A stretch of DNA of 13,724 nucleotides from Sphingomonas sp. GTDB lineage: Bacteria > Pseudomonadota > Alphaproteobacteria > Sphingomonadales > Sphingomonadaceae. A program made the translations under genes and the position numbers. The notes under the pieces are model-generated. The model saw only the letters and a program-made list of their open reading frames with translations. It was not told the DNA's origin and searched no databases. The first letter of the stretch is position 1, and each line of letters opens with the position of its first letter. Positions 1-7,698 of this stretch are shown one piece after another. The DNA is taken from the NCBI GenBank assembly GCA_019747165.1, contig JAIERC010000256.1:1-13724 (forward strand). Reading direction: 5' to 3'.

Positions 1-884
1 TTGGGCTCGGCGGCAGGCTGGATGCGACCAATGTCATCGCAGCGCCAATCGTCACTGGCATTGCCCAGCTCGGGCTAGATCACCAAAGTTTCTTGGGCGA
101 CACGATAGAACAAATCGCGAGCGAAAAAGCGGGCATCGCCAAGCCAGGCGCCACGCTGGTGACGATGCGCTATCCGCCATCGGTGGCGCAACGGGTGGGC
201 AGCTTTGCCGCATCGGCCAAGGCAGCCGTCAGCGCGCTCGGGACCGGCTGGCAGCTTGGGATCGGCGACAGCGTCCGATATGAGGACAGGAATGGCGTGA
301 TCGAAACCGGCCTTCCCCGGCTTTTCGGCCCGCATCAGCCCGAAAATCTCGGCCTCGCTATCGCCATGCTGCGCCATCAGAGCGCGCTGAAAATCCCCCC
401 CGCCGCCTATCGCGCTGCCGCCGAATGGGCGGAATGGCCGGCGCGGATGCAGCGGCTCAGCCCTGGCCCGCTCCTCGCCCGACTGCCCGCCGGCAGCGAG
501 CTATGGCTGGACGGTGGCCATAACGCCGCCGCCGCCGTCTCGGTAAGCTCGGGCCTGGAAACCCGCGCGGGCCAGCGTCCAGTGCATCTCGTGCTGGGGA
601 TGTTGGTCAACAAGGATGCGCACGGCCTGTTGCTGCCATTTGCCGGCTATGCGCGCTCGCTTCAGGCGGTGCCGGTCCCCAATCACGCGCATCACGCGCC
701 CGACGCGCTGGTGGCTGCGGCTGAAAAACTGGGCCTGCAGGCCGCTGTCGCTGTCGATATCACCGCGGCACTGGACGCAATCGCCGCTCGAGCTGATCCC
801 GCCAATCCGCCGGTGGTACTCATTCTGGGATCGCTTTACCTCGCCGGAGCGGTGCTAACCGCCAATCGCCAAGTACCCGATTAA
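1..884 (+). CDS. folC: Folylpolyglutamate synthase / dihydrofolate synthase, 5' end missing
   Basis: This is the C-terminal part (about 293 residues) of a Mur-ligase-like FolC; the start lies left of the window. The reading frame is open from base 3. The first residues read GLGGRLDATNVI, then GLDH, then LGDTIEQIASEKAGIAKPG, which are the hallmark FolC central-domain motifs. Further on, LWLDGGHN (cf. DGAHN in the family) opens the C-terminal Rossmann-like domain, followed by LVLGMLVNKD. FolC joins glutamate to dihydropteroate and/or extends the polyglutamate tail of reduced folates in the cytoplasm, using ATP. FolC proteins are usually about 430 residues, so roughly 140 are missing on the left. 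The gene ends with TAA and converges on the AmpG-like permease gene after 25 nt. Family assignment is secure. Whether the enzyme is bifunctional cannot be seen from this fragment. Confidence 0.95.
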   Translation, partial: GLGGRLDATNVIAAPIVTGIAQLGLDHQSFLGDTIEQIASEKAGIAKPGATLVTMRYPPSVAQRVGSFAASAKAAVSALGTGWQLGIGDSVRYEDRNGVIETGLPRLFGPHQPENLGLAIAMLRHQSALKIPPAAYRAAAEWAEWPARMQRLSPGPLLARLPAGSELWLDGGHNAAAAVSVSSGLETRAGQRPVHLVLGMLVNKDAHGLLLPFAGYARSLQAVPVPNHAHHAPDALVAAAEKLGLQAAVAVDITAALDAIAARADPANPPVVLILGSLYLAGAVLTANRQVPD

Positions 885-894
885 ACCGGCTATT

Positions 895-906
895 TGTCTC
901 GAGACA
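895..906. repeat. Perfect 12-bp palindrome in the folC/permease convergent gap
   Basis: TGTCTCGAGACA reads identically on both strands and sits in the 25-nt gap between two convergent stop codons. As RNA it would form only a 4-bp stem with a UCGA loop, and no U-run follows on either strand. It is therefore at best a weak bidirectional terminator or a chance palindrome. Confidence 0.4.
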
Positions 907-909
907 GCG

Positions 910-2220
910 TCAGCCCGACACCGCCTCACTACCAGCGGTTCCGATCGATTCGTCGATCAATCCGCTGCGGCTCATCCACCAGAACAAGAGGATGCCGGGT
1001 AGGGCAACGATCGTGGTGACCAGGTAAAAATTCACATAGCCCATCGCTTCGATCAACGCGCCCGCCGTTGTTCCCGTCAGAAAACGGCCGACCACGCTCG
1101 CGGCCGCCGAAATCAATGCATATTGCGCCGCGGTGAAGCGCGCATTGGTGAGCGCCGAAAAATAGGCAACCACGGTGACACCGCCGATGCCGCTTGAGAA
1201 ATTCTCAAATCCAATCGAACTCGCCATGCCCAGATTTGAATGGCCGACCAAGGCAAGCCCGGCAAAGCTCAAATTCGAGACCATCATCAACACCAGGCTG
1301 ATCAGCACTGATCGCTTCATGCCCAGCCGCGCGTAGAGGATGCCGCCAACGAAGATGCCGATCAGATAGGCAATGAAGCCAATCCACACATCGTAAAAGG
1401 CAATTTCATCGTTGGTGAATTTCAAATCGTCGAACAGCAGCCGGAAGGTCAAATTGGCGAGCGTATCGCCCACCTTATGGATCAGGATGAAGACCAGCAC
1501 TAGCACCGCGCCGCGCCGTTGAAAGAACTGGATAAAGGGTCCTAAGATCGATTCACCTAGTCCGTTCAATGATTTATGCGCCGCGATCACGCGCTTTTGG
1601 AGAGGTTCACCGACGATCAGCCCCGCCAGCATCGCCGGAACCGCGAACGCCGCGCAGACAAGATAGGCATTGCTCCACCCCAACCGAGACGCAACAACGA
1701 GCGCGAGGGCACCCGCCCCGGCCGATCCGATCCGCCAGCCATATTGCGACATGCCCGATCCGACGCCGAGCTGTTCAGGTGACAATATTTCGATACGATA
1801 GGCGTCGATGACGATGTCGAAAGTTGCCCCGGCCACGCCAACCAGGATCGCAGCGATAACAGTGGCTTCGATCGACGCCCTGGGATCGACCAGCGCCAAA
1901 TTGGCAACCGCAGCGATGACCAGAATACCGGCAAACAGCAGCCAGGATACACGCTGCCCCAGCGCGCCCAGCCCCGGTAGCCGGACGCCATCCACCAACC
2001 AGGCCCAAAGCGGTTTTAAGTTATAGACAAGGAAGGCGAGGCTGAATGCCGTAACGGTCTTTTTGTCGATGCCATCCTGCGCCAGCCGCGTCGTCAGCGT
2101 TGCGCCGATCATCGCATAAGGAAAGCCCGACGAGATGCCGAGGGCAAGCGCGGCCAGCGGTGCCCGTTCGCAATAGGGGCGCACGCCCGACCACCAGTCA
2201 CTCTCGCGCGCCACGTTCAT
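910..2220 (-). CDS. AmpG-like (PAT family) MFS permease
   Basis: A 436-residue polytopic membrane protein with about 12 predicted transmembrane segments. Near the N-terminus it has GISSGFPYAMIGATLTTRL followed by SLAFLVYNLKPLWAWLVD. Later comes FDIVIDAYRIE. These correspond to the SGLP..L, Y.LKFLWAPLLD and QDIVIDAYR motifs of AmpG and its relatives, inner-membrane importers of anhydromuropeptides; other PAT members carry acetyl-CoA. The start at 2220 is chosen over an in-frame start at 2316 for two reasons: GGGAG lies about 10 nt upstream of 2220, and the longer form would overlap the divergent oxygenase gene and add a non-conserved leader. No beta-lactamase or murein-recycling gene is nearby, so the true substrate is open. 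The family call is firm; equivalence to E. coli ampG is not, so no symbol is given. Confidence 0.85.
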   Translation of the reverse strand: MNVARESDWWSGVRPYCERAPLAALALGISSGFPYAMIGATLTTRLAQDGIDKKTVTAFSLAFLVYNLKPLWAWLVDGVRLPGLGALGQRVSWLLFAGILVIAAVANLALVDPRASIEATVIAAILVGVAGATFDIVIDAYRIEILSPEQLGVGSGMSQYGWRIGSAGAGALALVVASRLGWSNAYLVCAAFAVPAMLAGLIVGEPLQKRVIAAHKSLNGLGESILGPFIQFFQRRGAVLVLVFILIHKVGDTLANLTFRLLFDDLKFTNDEIAFYDVWIGFIAYLIGIFVGGILYARLGMKRSVLISLVLMMVSNLSFAGLALVGHSNLGMASSIGFENFSSGIGGVTVVAYFSALTNARFTAAQYALISAAASVVGRFLTGTTAGALIEAMGYVNFYLVTTIVALPGILLFWWMSRSGLIDESIGTAGSEAVSG

Positions 2221-2264
2221 CCGCCACTTGCTCCCGCCCCGATTCAGGCCGACACTAACGATAA

Positions 2265-2270
2265 AAGGAG
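2265..2270 (+). promoter_or_regulatory. Ribosome binding site of the Rieske oxygenase gene
   Basis: AAGGAG, followed by AGAAG, stands 12 nt before the ATG at 2283, inside a 62-nt divergent gap. It supports that start codon. No convincing -35/-10 pair could be read in this gap for either gene. Confidence 0.6.
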
Positions 2271-2282
2271 AGAAGCATAGCC

Positions 2283-3428
2283 ATGAACGCACCCTTGCTT
2301 GAAGGCTTGCGGCCAACGCCGGGGCAATTGGCGCTCGCCGCTATCCTAGCGCGGGGCGGGACGCGGGCGAGCACCGGAATCACCCATGTCGATGCCGCTG
2401 CCTATACCTCTGCCGATCGCCATGCTGCCGAGCAGGCGCATATCTTCGCCAAGCATCCGCTCGTCATCGCCCCATCGGCGCTGTTGCCCGAACCCAATAT
2501 GGCGGTGCCGCATGACGGCTTTGGCAAACCGCTGCTGATCACCCGCGACAAGAAAGGCATCGCGCATGTCTTCCTCAACGTTTGTCAGCACCGTGGTACT
2601 CGGCTGGTCGAAGGAGACGAGCCCGTCTGCACCCCGAAACTCATTTGCCCCTATCACGCCTGGACCTATAGCCTGGACGGCAGCCTAGCGGGCATGCCGC
2701 GTCCGGAGACCTTTCCCGGTCTCGACAAGGGCGATTTCCGGTTGAAACGATTGCCGACGGTCGAATCAGGCGGGCTGATCTGGTTCGCCTTCGATGCCGC
2801 CGCCGATTTCAGCGAGGCTCGCGCGCTGGGGGCTGATTTCGACGCCTTTGATATGCCCGGCCATTATCTCTTTCGCCGTAAAACACACCGCGTTGCGGCC
2901 AATTGGAAGCTGATCATGGATGCGTTCCTGGAAAGCTATCATGTTCAGCGACTGCATGCGGGCACGATTGGCCCCTTTTTCAAGGACGGGGTGACGACGG
3001 GCGACCAGATCGGCCCGCACCAGCGCTCCGCGGTTGGCCGCGAAGCGGATCTGGTTGCGGCGGCGGGGAGTGATTGGCCGCAGCTCCGCGCAGCGATCAC
3101 CTATACCTATCAGATGTTTCCCGGCACCGTGCTGATTGTCAGCCCTGATTACATGAACCTGATGATCATGATGCCGCAATCCGAAGGCGAAGTACTGGTT
3201 GAGGACTTTATGCTGATCCCCGAAGCGCCTGCCACAGACAAGGCGCGCAATCATTGGGAACGCAGCTGGGCATTGCTCGATGGCCAGGTGTTTGCAGGCG
3301 AGGATTTCCGCGCGGCCGAACTGGGGCAACAAGGCCTCGAGTCCGGCGCGATCGACCGCGTCACGCTCGGCACGCTCGAAACCGGCATCCGCCATTTCCA
3401 CAACGCGGTGGAGGCGCGACTGGCCTGA
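2283..3428 (+). CDS. Rieske non-heme iron oxygenase, alpha subunit
   Basis: A 381-residue protein with the two-domain layout of aromatic-ring-hydroxylating oxygenase alpha subunits. The N-terminal Rieske [2Fe-2S] site is C101-x-H103 ... C122-x2-H125. The catalytic domain has NWKLIMDAFLESYHVQRLH at about 207-225, which offers H220 and H225 as mononuclear iron ligands. E217 sits where many family members have the bridging Asp. D341, in GEDFRAAELGQQGL, is a candidate for the third ligand. Such enzymes insert oxygen into aromatic or quaternary-amine substrates using electrons from a separate reductase. No beta subunit, ferredoxin or reductase gene is beside it, so it would have to borrow redox partners. 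Its stop codon is 3 nt from that of the convergent DUF1499 gene. The family is certain; the substrate cannot be read from the sequence. Confidence 0.92.
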   Translation: MNAPLLEGLRPTPGQLALAAILARGGTRASTGITHVDAAAYTSADRHAAEQAHIFAKHPLVIAPSALLPEPNMAVPHDGFGKPLLITRDKKGIAHVFLNVCQHRGTRLVEGDEPVCTPKLICPYHAWTYSLDGSLAGMPRPETFPGLDKGDFRLKRLPTVESGGLIWFAFDAAADFSEARALGADFDAFDMPGHYLFRRKTHRVAANWKLIMDAFLESYHVQRLHAGTIGPFFKDGVTTGDQIGPHQRSAVGREADLVAAAGSDWPQLRAAITYTYQMFPGTVLIVSPDYMNLMIMMPQSEGEVLVEDFMLIPEAPATDKARNHWERSWALLDGQVFAGEDFRAAELGQQGLESGAIDRVTLGTLETGIRHFHNAVEARLA

Positions 3429-3431
3429 GGG

Positions 3432-4136
3432 TCAGCCGCCAATCGCCTTTAGCAACTCCTCAATACGGTGCGCATTGGCCCCGAAATCGCCCTCGCCAAC
3501 GCGGGAGACCGATCGGATATCGATGCGCGTGCCGCCCTCAGTCGGCGTCAGGCGGATGACGACATCGTCCTTAAAACCCCACCAATTGGCCGTCTCTGTC
3601 GCTTCGATCCGGCCGGCCGCCGCATCGGCAATCGCGACCGGCCAGCCACGCGCGGTCACCGTCCGCAGCGCCTTGTCGAATACCTCGGCTGGTGGCTTGG
3701 AGACGGTCAGCGGCTTCAGCGCCGGATACCCTGCCGCCTGTTGCGCGGCCAGGGCGGGATCATAAACCACGCTGTTGCTGCCCGCGCCGCGCACCGCCGG
3801 AGTGATCGCCACAAACTGCGGCGGGCTGACGGTATCGGTGGTGATATCGTGAATGCGCGGCACGCCCCTGCCGTTGACAATGATCGTCACGAGCACGGCG
3901 AGCGCACCAAGCCCAGCAATCGCGCCGCCAATCGCCAATGCGCCGCCCCGGCGGCGCACCAGCGGGATCAGGCAGATCAGCCCGCCAATCCCCGCCACCA
4001 GCGATCCAAGCGCAAACAAGCCAATGCCCGCAATCCACGGGAGCACGCCATATTTTACCAGCGGCCCCGCCAGTAGCACCAGCAATGCCAGCACCAACGT
4101 CACGCCCGCAATCACGGCGGTTTTCTTTCCCGGCAT
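3432..4136 (-). CDS. DUF1499 domain membrane protein
   Basis: A 234-residue protein. Three strongly hydrophobic segments lie at about residues 6-26, 32-60 and 67-88, with RRR between the second and third. They are followed by a DUF1499 domain: VPRIHDITTDTVSPPQF marks its start, and WGFKDDVVIRL and RIDIRSVSRVGEGDFGANAHRI its C-terminal core. The domain has no established biochemical function. The start at 4136 is preferred over an in-frame ATG at 4253 because AGGGGAA lies just upstream and the longer form would run into the response regulator gene. It begins 16 nt after the stop of that gene on the same strand, so the two are probably cotranscribed. The soluble domain presumably faces the periplasm or cytoplasm near the membrane; topology is not settled. 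Confidence 0.85.
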   Translation of the reverse strand: MPGKKTAVIAGVTLVLALLVLLAGPLVKYGVLPWIAGIGLFALGSLVAGIGGLICLIPLVRRRGGALAIGGAIAGLGALAVLVTIIVNGRGVPRIHDITTDTVSPPQFVAITPAVRGAGSNSVVYDPALAAQQAAGYPALKPLTVSKPPAEVFDKALRTVTARGWPVAIADAAAGRIEATETANWWGFKDDVVIRLTPTEGGTRIDIRSVSRVGEGDFGANAHRIEELLKAIGG

Positions 4137-4152
4137 TCTCAATTCCCCTGTA

Positions 4153-4584
4153 TCAGGTCGCTGTTTTGAACAGAGTAAGGCCAGAGGGCAAGCGCTTCGG
4201 CTTCTGGCCGGCATGTACAGCCTCGATCGCGCCGATCGCCAATAGCAAGTCACGCTGGGTATAGGGTTTGCCTAGGCAGCCATCGGCCAGCGATTGCGCT
4301 TCGACCGGACACTCACCAGTTGCGAACAAGACGGCAATCCCAGCCTCTTGCGCTGCCCGGGCGACATCAATCCCGCTGCCGTCGCTCAGGCTGACATCAG
4401 CGAGCACCAGATCGATCCCCTGACGCTCGATCAGCGCCACAGCCTCCTCGACGCTATCAACCGTGGCAACGATTTCAAACCCTTCGTCGCTGAGAAACCG
4501 TTCATTGTCGAAGGCGATGAGCGGTTCATCCTCAACGATCATCAAGCGGAGAAATCGTCTTTTCTTGCGTTCAAACAATGCCAC
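4153..4584 (-). CDS. Single-domain response regulator (receiver only)
   Basis: A 143-residue receiver domain with no output domain. The acidic pair E18-D19 (IVEDEP), phosphoacceptor D63 (LADVSLSDG), switch T89 (FATG) and K106 (LGKPY) are all present, so it should be phosphorylatable. The FATGEC stretch recalls the FAT-GUY receivers of alphaproteobacteria, such as SdrG in the Sphingomonas general stress response, but the last two positions differ. The N-terminus is basic (RKKRR), and a tail of about 25 residues follows the domain. The start is GTG at 4584, supported by AGGAG 7 nt upstream. It is followed 16 nt later by the DUF1499 gene. No histidine kinase is nearby. It probably acts by protein-protein contact or as a phosphate relay; the partner is unknown. 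Confidence 0.9.
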   Translation of the reverse strand: MALFERKKRRFLRLMIVEDEPLIAFDNERFLSDEGFEIVATVDSVEEAVALIERQGIDLVLADVSLSDGSGIDVARAAQEAGIAVLFATGECPVEAQSLADGCLGKPYTQRDLLLAIGAIEAVHAGQKPKRLPSGLTLFKTAT

Positions 4585-4591
4585 GCCGTCA

Positions 4592-4610
4592 CTCCTGTCG
4601 ATCGATCGAC
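4592..4610 (-). promoter_or_regulatory. Shine-Dalgarno plus adjacent 14-bp palindrome before the response regulator
   Basis: On the minus strand AGGAG (4592-4596) is a good ribosome binding site for the GTG start at 4584. Directly 5' of it, 4597-4610 reads GTCGATCGATCGAC, a perfect 14-bp palindrome. It could be an operator, or an mRNA hairpin next to the ribosome site. However, GATCGATC words are common in this DNA, so chance is a real alternative. Confidence 0.45.
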
Positions 4611-4696
4611 CGCCGATCTCCCCTTAATAGGCCCACAACGCATCTGCGCGCATTTTCTTTGCATTGGGCGCGCAAATAGCCTGTATCAGCATCGCC

Positions 4697-5839
4697 ATGT
4701 CCCCATCCGATCCCCAAAATCCACCTCGCGAAGGCAATCGCATCGCCAAATTGCTCGCCCGCGCCGGAATCGCTTCCCGGCGTGAGATCGAACGGATGAT
4801 CACTGAAGGCCGCGTTGCCATTGACGGCAAGCCGATCGATACGCCAGCCACGATCCTATCATCGCTGCGCGGGGTAACGGTGGACGGCAAGCCAGTGCAG
4901 GCCCCCGCCCCAGCCCGGTTATTTCTGTATCACAAACCAAGCGGCCTGCTGGTCACCGAACGCGATCCTGCCGGTCGGTCGACTATTTATGACAAATTGC
5001 CGAGCGATCTGCCACGGCTAGTGCCGGTCGGACGGCTCGATCTCAACACCGAAGGGCTGTTGCTGCTCACCACCGATGGCGAGTTGAAACGCCAACTTGA
5101 GCTGCCCTCTACCGGCGTCGAACGCGCCTATCGCGCCCGCGCTTATGGTACCGTCACCCAGGCGCAGCTTGAGGACTTGATCGAGGGTGTCGAGATTGAA
5201 GGCGTGCGCTATGGATCGATCAACGCCAATCTGGAACGCCGCACCGGGGCCAATGTCTGGATTGAGATGATCCTGACCGAGGGAAAAAACCGTGAAGTCC
5301 GCCGCGTGCTCGAATTTCTGGGGTTAAAGGTCTCACGGCTGATCCGCACCCGCTATGGCCCATTCCTGCTCGGCGATCTTGCGCCCGGCGAGATTGGCGA
5401 GGTCCGCCAGCATGACGTTGTCGCTTTCCGCCGCGATCCTACCCGAACCCCCGCGCCCGATCATGCCAAGCCACCAGCATCGCGCAGTCGCGGTGATCGC
5501 ACTGCCGCACCCGCCAAAACCGATCGCCCCTATCGCGCGCCAAAGCCCGGCCCCGATGCCGCTGATCCGCGCAAAGCCCCGCGAGCCCCAACGCCAGCCG
5601 CGATCAAGCCAAAGCGATTTTATGACGCCAAAGAGAAAGGCGGCGTTACGCCGGCCAAACCGGCGCGGACAGCCACGCGCAGCGACACCAGCGCCCGCAC
5701 GCGCCGCACCGCCACCGATCCGCGCCGTAAAGAGGGCGAACTCGTCGATCGCCCGCGCGGCCCAGCGCCCGGCGCGCGCCCCGCGAAACCGGCCCAACCT
5801 GGAGGCGGCAAGCCGCGCCCTCCACGGACAAGGCGCTAA
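4697..5839 (+). CDS. rluB: RluB-like 23S rRNA pseudouridine synthase (RsuA/RluB/E/F family)
   Basis: A 380-residue protein. An S4 RNA-binding domain comes first (RIAKLLARAGIASRREIERM, about residues 15-60). The RsuA-type catalytic domain follows, with GRLDLNTEGLLLLTTDGEL, whose D115 is the expected nucleophilic Asp, and later TEGKNREVRRVLE and SRLIRTRYGPF. Such enzymes isomerise one uridine in ribosomal RNA. From about residue 245 the protein continues as a low-complexity tail of about 135 residues rich in Arg, Lys, Pro and Ala, likely disordered and RNA-binding. An ATG at 4697 is chosen; a TTG start 33 nt upstream is also possible. No Shine-Dalgarno is visible. rsmD starts 3 nt downstream, a pairing of two rRNA modification genes. 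The family is sure; RluB rather than RluE/RluF/RsuA is inferred. Confidence 0.88.
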   Translation: MSPSDPQNPPREGNRIAKLLARAGIASRREIERMITEGRVAIDGKPIDTPATILSSLRGVTVDGKPVQAPAPARLFLYHKPSGLLVTERDPAGRSTIYDKLPSDLPRLVPVGRLDLNTEGLLLLTTDGELKRQLELPSTGVERAYRARAYGTVTQAQLEDLIEGVEIEGVRYGSINANLERRTGANVWIEMILTEGKNREVRRVLEFLGLKVSRLIRTRYGPFLLGDLAPGEIGEVRQHDVVAFRRDPTRTPAPDHAKPPASRSRGDRTAAPAKTDRPYRAPKPGPDAADPRKAPRAPTPAAIKPKRFYDAKEKGGVTPAKPARTATRSDTSARTRRTATDPRRKEGELVDRPRGPAPGARPAKPAQPGGGKPRPPRTRR

Positions 5840-5842
5840 GCG

Positions 5843-6385
5843 ATGCGCGTGATTGCCGGACAATGGCGCGGCCGACCGATCGTTGCGCCCAAGGGCGATG
5901 CCACCCGCCCCACCGCGGACCGCACCCGCGAGGCGCTGTTTTCGATGCTGATCAGCCGGATTGGCAGCTTTGAAGGGCTCGCGGTCGCTGATCTGTTCGC
6001 GGGATCAGGCGCTCTCGGGATCGAAGCGCTGTCTCGCGGCGCGGCGAGCTGCCTTTTCGTCGAACAAGACCGCCCAGCGATCGAGGCGCTCCGGGCCAAT
6101 CTCGCTAAGCTCGGTGCGTCGGCCGATGTCCGGGCTATTTCGGTGATGTCGCTGGGCAGCGCGGCTGCGCCGCTCGACGTGATCATGATGGATCCGCCCT
6201 ATGGATCGGGTGCAGGCGCAGTCGCGCTCGACAAGCTCGCCCGGCTCGGCTGGGTTAGCCCTGCCAGCTGGGTCAGCATCGAAACCGCCTTTAACGAACC
6301 CGTCAACGTCGCCGGGTTTCAGATCGATGCTGAACGCACGCATGGCAAGGCACGGATCACGCTGCTGCGTCAGCTGGTCGGCTGA
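5843..6385 (+). CDS. rsmD: 16S rRNA (guanine-N2)-methyltransferase RsmD
   Basis: A 180-residue protein of standard RsmD length. It opens with MRVIAGQWRGRPI, then RPTADRTREALFSML, the SAM-binding loop DLFAGSGALGIEALSRGA (about 50-67), VEQD (74-76 region) and the catalytic DPPY at 117-120. RsmD methylates G966 of 16S rRNA (E. coli numbering) in the small subunit, using S-adenosylmethionine. The gene starts 3 nt after the rluB stop, so the two form a translationally tight operon for ribosomal RNA modification. Its last 16 nt overlap the end of the convergent MFS gene. All motifs are intact. Confidence 0.95.
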   Translation: MRVIAGQWRGRPIVAPKGDATRPTADRTREALFSMLISRIGSFEGLAVADLFAGSGALGIEALSRGAASCLFVEQDRPAIEALRANLAKLGASADVRAISVMSLGSAAAPLDVIMMDPPYGSGAGAVALDKLARLGWVSPASWVSIETAFNEPVNVAGFQIDAERTHGKARITLLRQLVG

Positions 6386-7647
6386 CGCCGAACCAGCATC
6401 AGCCCGCCCAGACTTAGGCCCGCCGCGATCATCAAATAAACGCCGACCAGCGCTAGCCCGCCGCGCTCGGCCAGCGCCTGCGCGACGATTGGTGCCAGCG
6501 CGCCGCCGATGATCCCGCCGAGATTAAACGCCAGCGACACCCCGGTATAGCGCACCCCGGCACCGAACAGCGACGGCAGCCAGGCGCCAAGGGGGCCATA
6601 GGCAAAGCCCATCGAGAACAGCGCGAACGATAGCCATAACCAGACGATCACCAGCGACGCTGCGCCCAGCATTGGCCCCATCGTCAATCCAGCGATCACG
6701 GCACCAGCAAAGCCCCAGCGCAGCATCGCCCCCGTGCCGAAGCGATCGGCCAGCGTGCAGGACAGGATCACGCCGACGGCCAGGAAGGGAATCGCAAGCA
6801 ACTCAACGATCAAAAAAGCCTGGCGGGAATGGCCCAGCGTCGTCGTGCCATAGCCAAGCGCAAAGGCGGTCGCGATGTAGAACAACGCAAAGCACGCGAT
6901 CACCCCAAAGGTGCCGGCCAGCGTGCTGCGCAAATCATGCCTGAGCAACTGCGCGATCGGCACCTTGGGGAGCGCCCCATGCGCTGCCGCTTTAGCAAAG
7001 GCAGGCGTCTCTGTGAGCTTCAAGCGCACCCATAACCCGACAAATACCAAGGCCGCGCTCGCCAGAAACGGCAATCGCCAACCCCAGGCGCGAAACTGAT
7101 CGTCGCTCATCGTTAGGCCGAGGATCAAGAAAAAGCCGTTCGCGGCGATGAAACCGATCGGCGCGCCCAGCGGCGGGAACATCCCGAAACGGCCCGCCCA
7201 GCCTGGCGGCGCATTTTCGACAGCCAGCAATGAAGCACCACCCCATTCGCCCCCCAGCCCCAGTCCCTGGCCGAAACGCAGGATGCAAAGGATTAGCGGC
7301 GCAGCCCAGCCAATTTGCGCATAGGTGGGCAGGAACGCGATCAGCACTGTCGATCCGCCCATCAACAGCAGTGAGGCGACCAGCGTCGATTTGCGCCCGA
7401 CCCGGTCGCCGAAATGCCCGAAAATCGCCGCACCCACGGGTCGGGCAATAAAGGCCAGCCCAAAGCTGGCATAAGACAGCAGCAGCTGTGCCGCCTTGTC
7501 TTCTGCCGGAAAGAACAAAGGCCCGAACACCAAGGCAGCGGCCGTCGCGTAAATATAGAAATCATAAAACTCGATCGACGTGCCAACCAAGCTGGCTGTC
7601 AACACGCGGCGCTGAGCGAAAAGCGGATTGGGGGATTGAGCGGTCAT
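6370..7647 (-). CDS. MFS transporter, metabolite:H+ symporter (MHS) type
   Basis: A 425-residue protein with about 12 hydrophobic segments. The N-terminal part shows SLVGTSIEFYDFYIYATAAAL, then IARPVGAAIFGHFGDRVGRK (the MFS loop 2-3 motif), and RFGQGLGLGGEWGGASLLA. This set is typical of the MHS family, which includes proline/betaine, citrate, shikimate and dicarboxylate symporters of the inner membrane. The substrate cannot be read from the sequence. The start at 7647 gives MTAQSPNPLFAQRR ahead of the first membrane helix, with a modest GGCGGA upstream. It lies 51 nt downstream of the pit gene on the same strand and could be read through from it. Its 3' end overlaps rsmD by 16 nt tail-to-tail. 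Confidence 0.88.
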   Translation of the reverse strand: MTAQSPNPLFAQRRVLTASLVGTSIEFYDFYIYATAAALVFGPLFFPAEDKAAQLLLSYASFGLAFIARPVGAAIFGHFGDRVGRKSTLVASLLLMGGSTVLIAFLPTYAQIGWAAPLILCILRFGQGLGLGGEWGGASLLAVENAPPGWAGRFGMFPPLGAPIGFIAANGFFLILGLTMSDDQFRAWGWRLPFLASAALVFVGLWVRLKLTETPAFAKAAAHGALPKVPIAQLLRHDLRSTLAGTFGVIACFALFYIATAFALGYGTTTLGHSRQAFLIVELLAIPFLAVGVILSCTLADRFGTGAMLRWGFAGAVIAGLTMGPMLGAASLVIVWLWLSFALFSMGFAYGPLGAWLPSLFGAGVRYTGVSLAFNLGGIIGGALAPIVAQALAERGGLALVGVYLMIAAGLSLGGLMLVRRQPTS

Positions 7648-7698
7648 TGTTCCGCCATACCAATCCTGGCGCGCTTGGCGAGAGTCAGGGTACCGGGG

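Noticed and set aside
2221..2316. N-terminal extension of the AmpG-like permease
   Set aside because: It would overlap the divergent oxygenase start and add a leader with no family resemblance. A ribosome site precedes the shorter start.
2766..3401. 211-codon minus-strand open frame opposite the Rieske oxygenase
   Set aside because: It is antisense to a gene with intact catalytic motifs, and its own translation shows no recognisable fold.
4659..4687. TTGCAT, 17-nt spacer and TGTATC as an rluB promoter
   Set aside because: The -10 matches at only 3 of 6 positions, so it was not listed as a feature.
5333..5863. Long minus-strand open frame opposite the rluB tail
   Set aside because: It is a by-product of GC-rich codon use. 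It has no ribosome site or recognisable domain, and the plus-strand frame has clear family motifs.
7653..7671. CGCCA...TGGCG hairpin between pit and the MHS transporter
   Set aside because: A 5-bp stem with a 9-nt loop and no U-run is too weak to call a terminator. It may only partly cover the weak ribosome site of the transporter.
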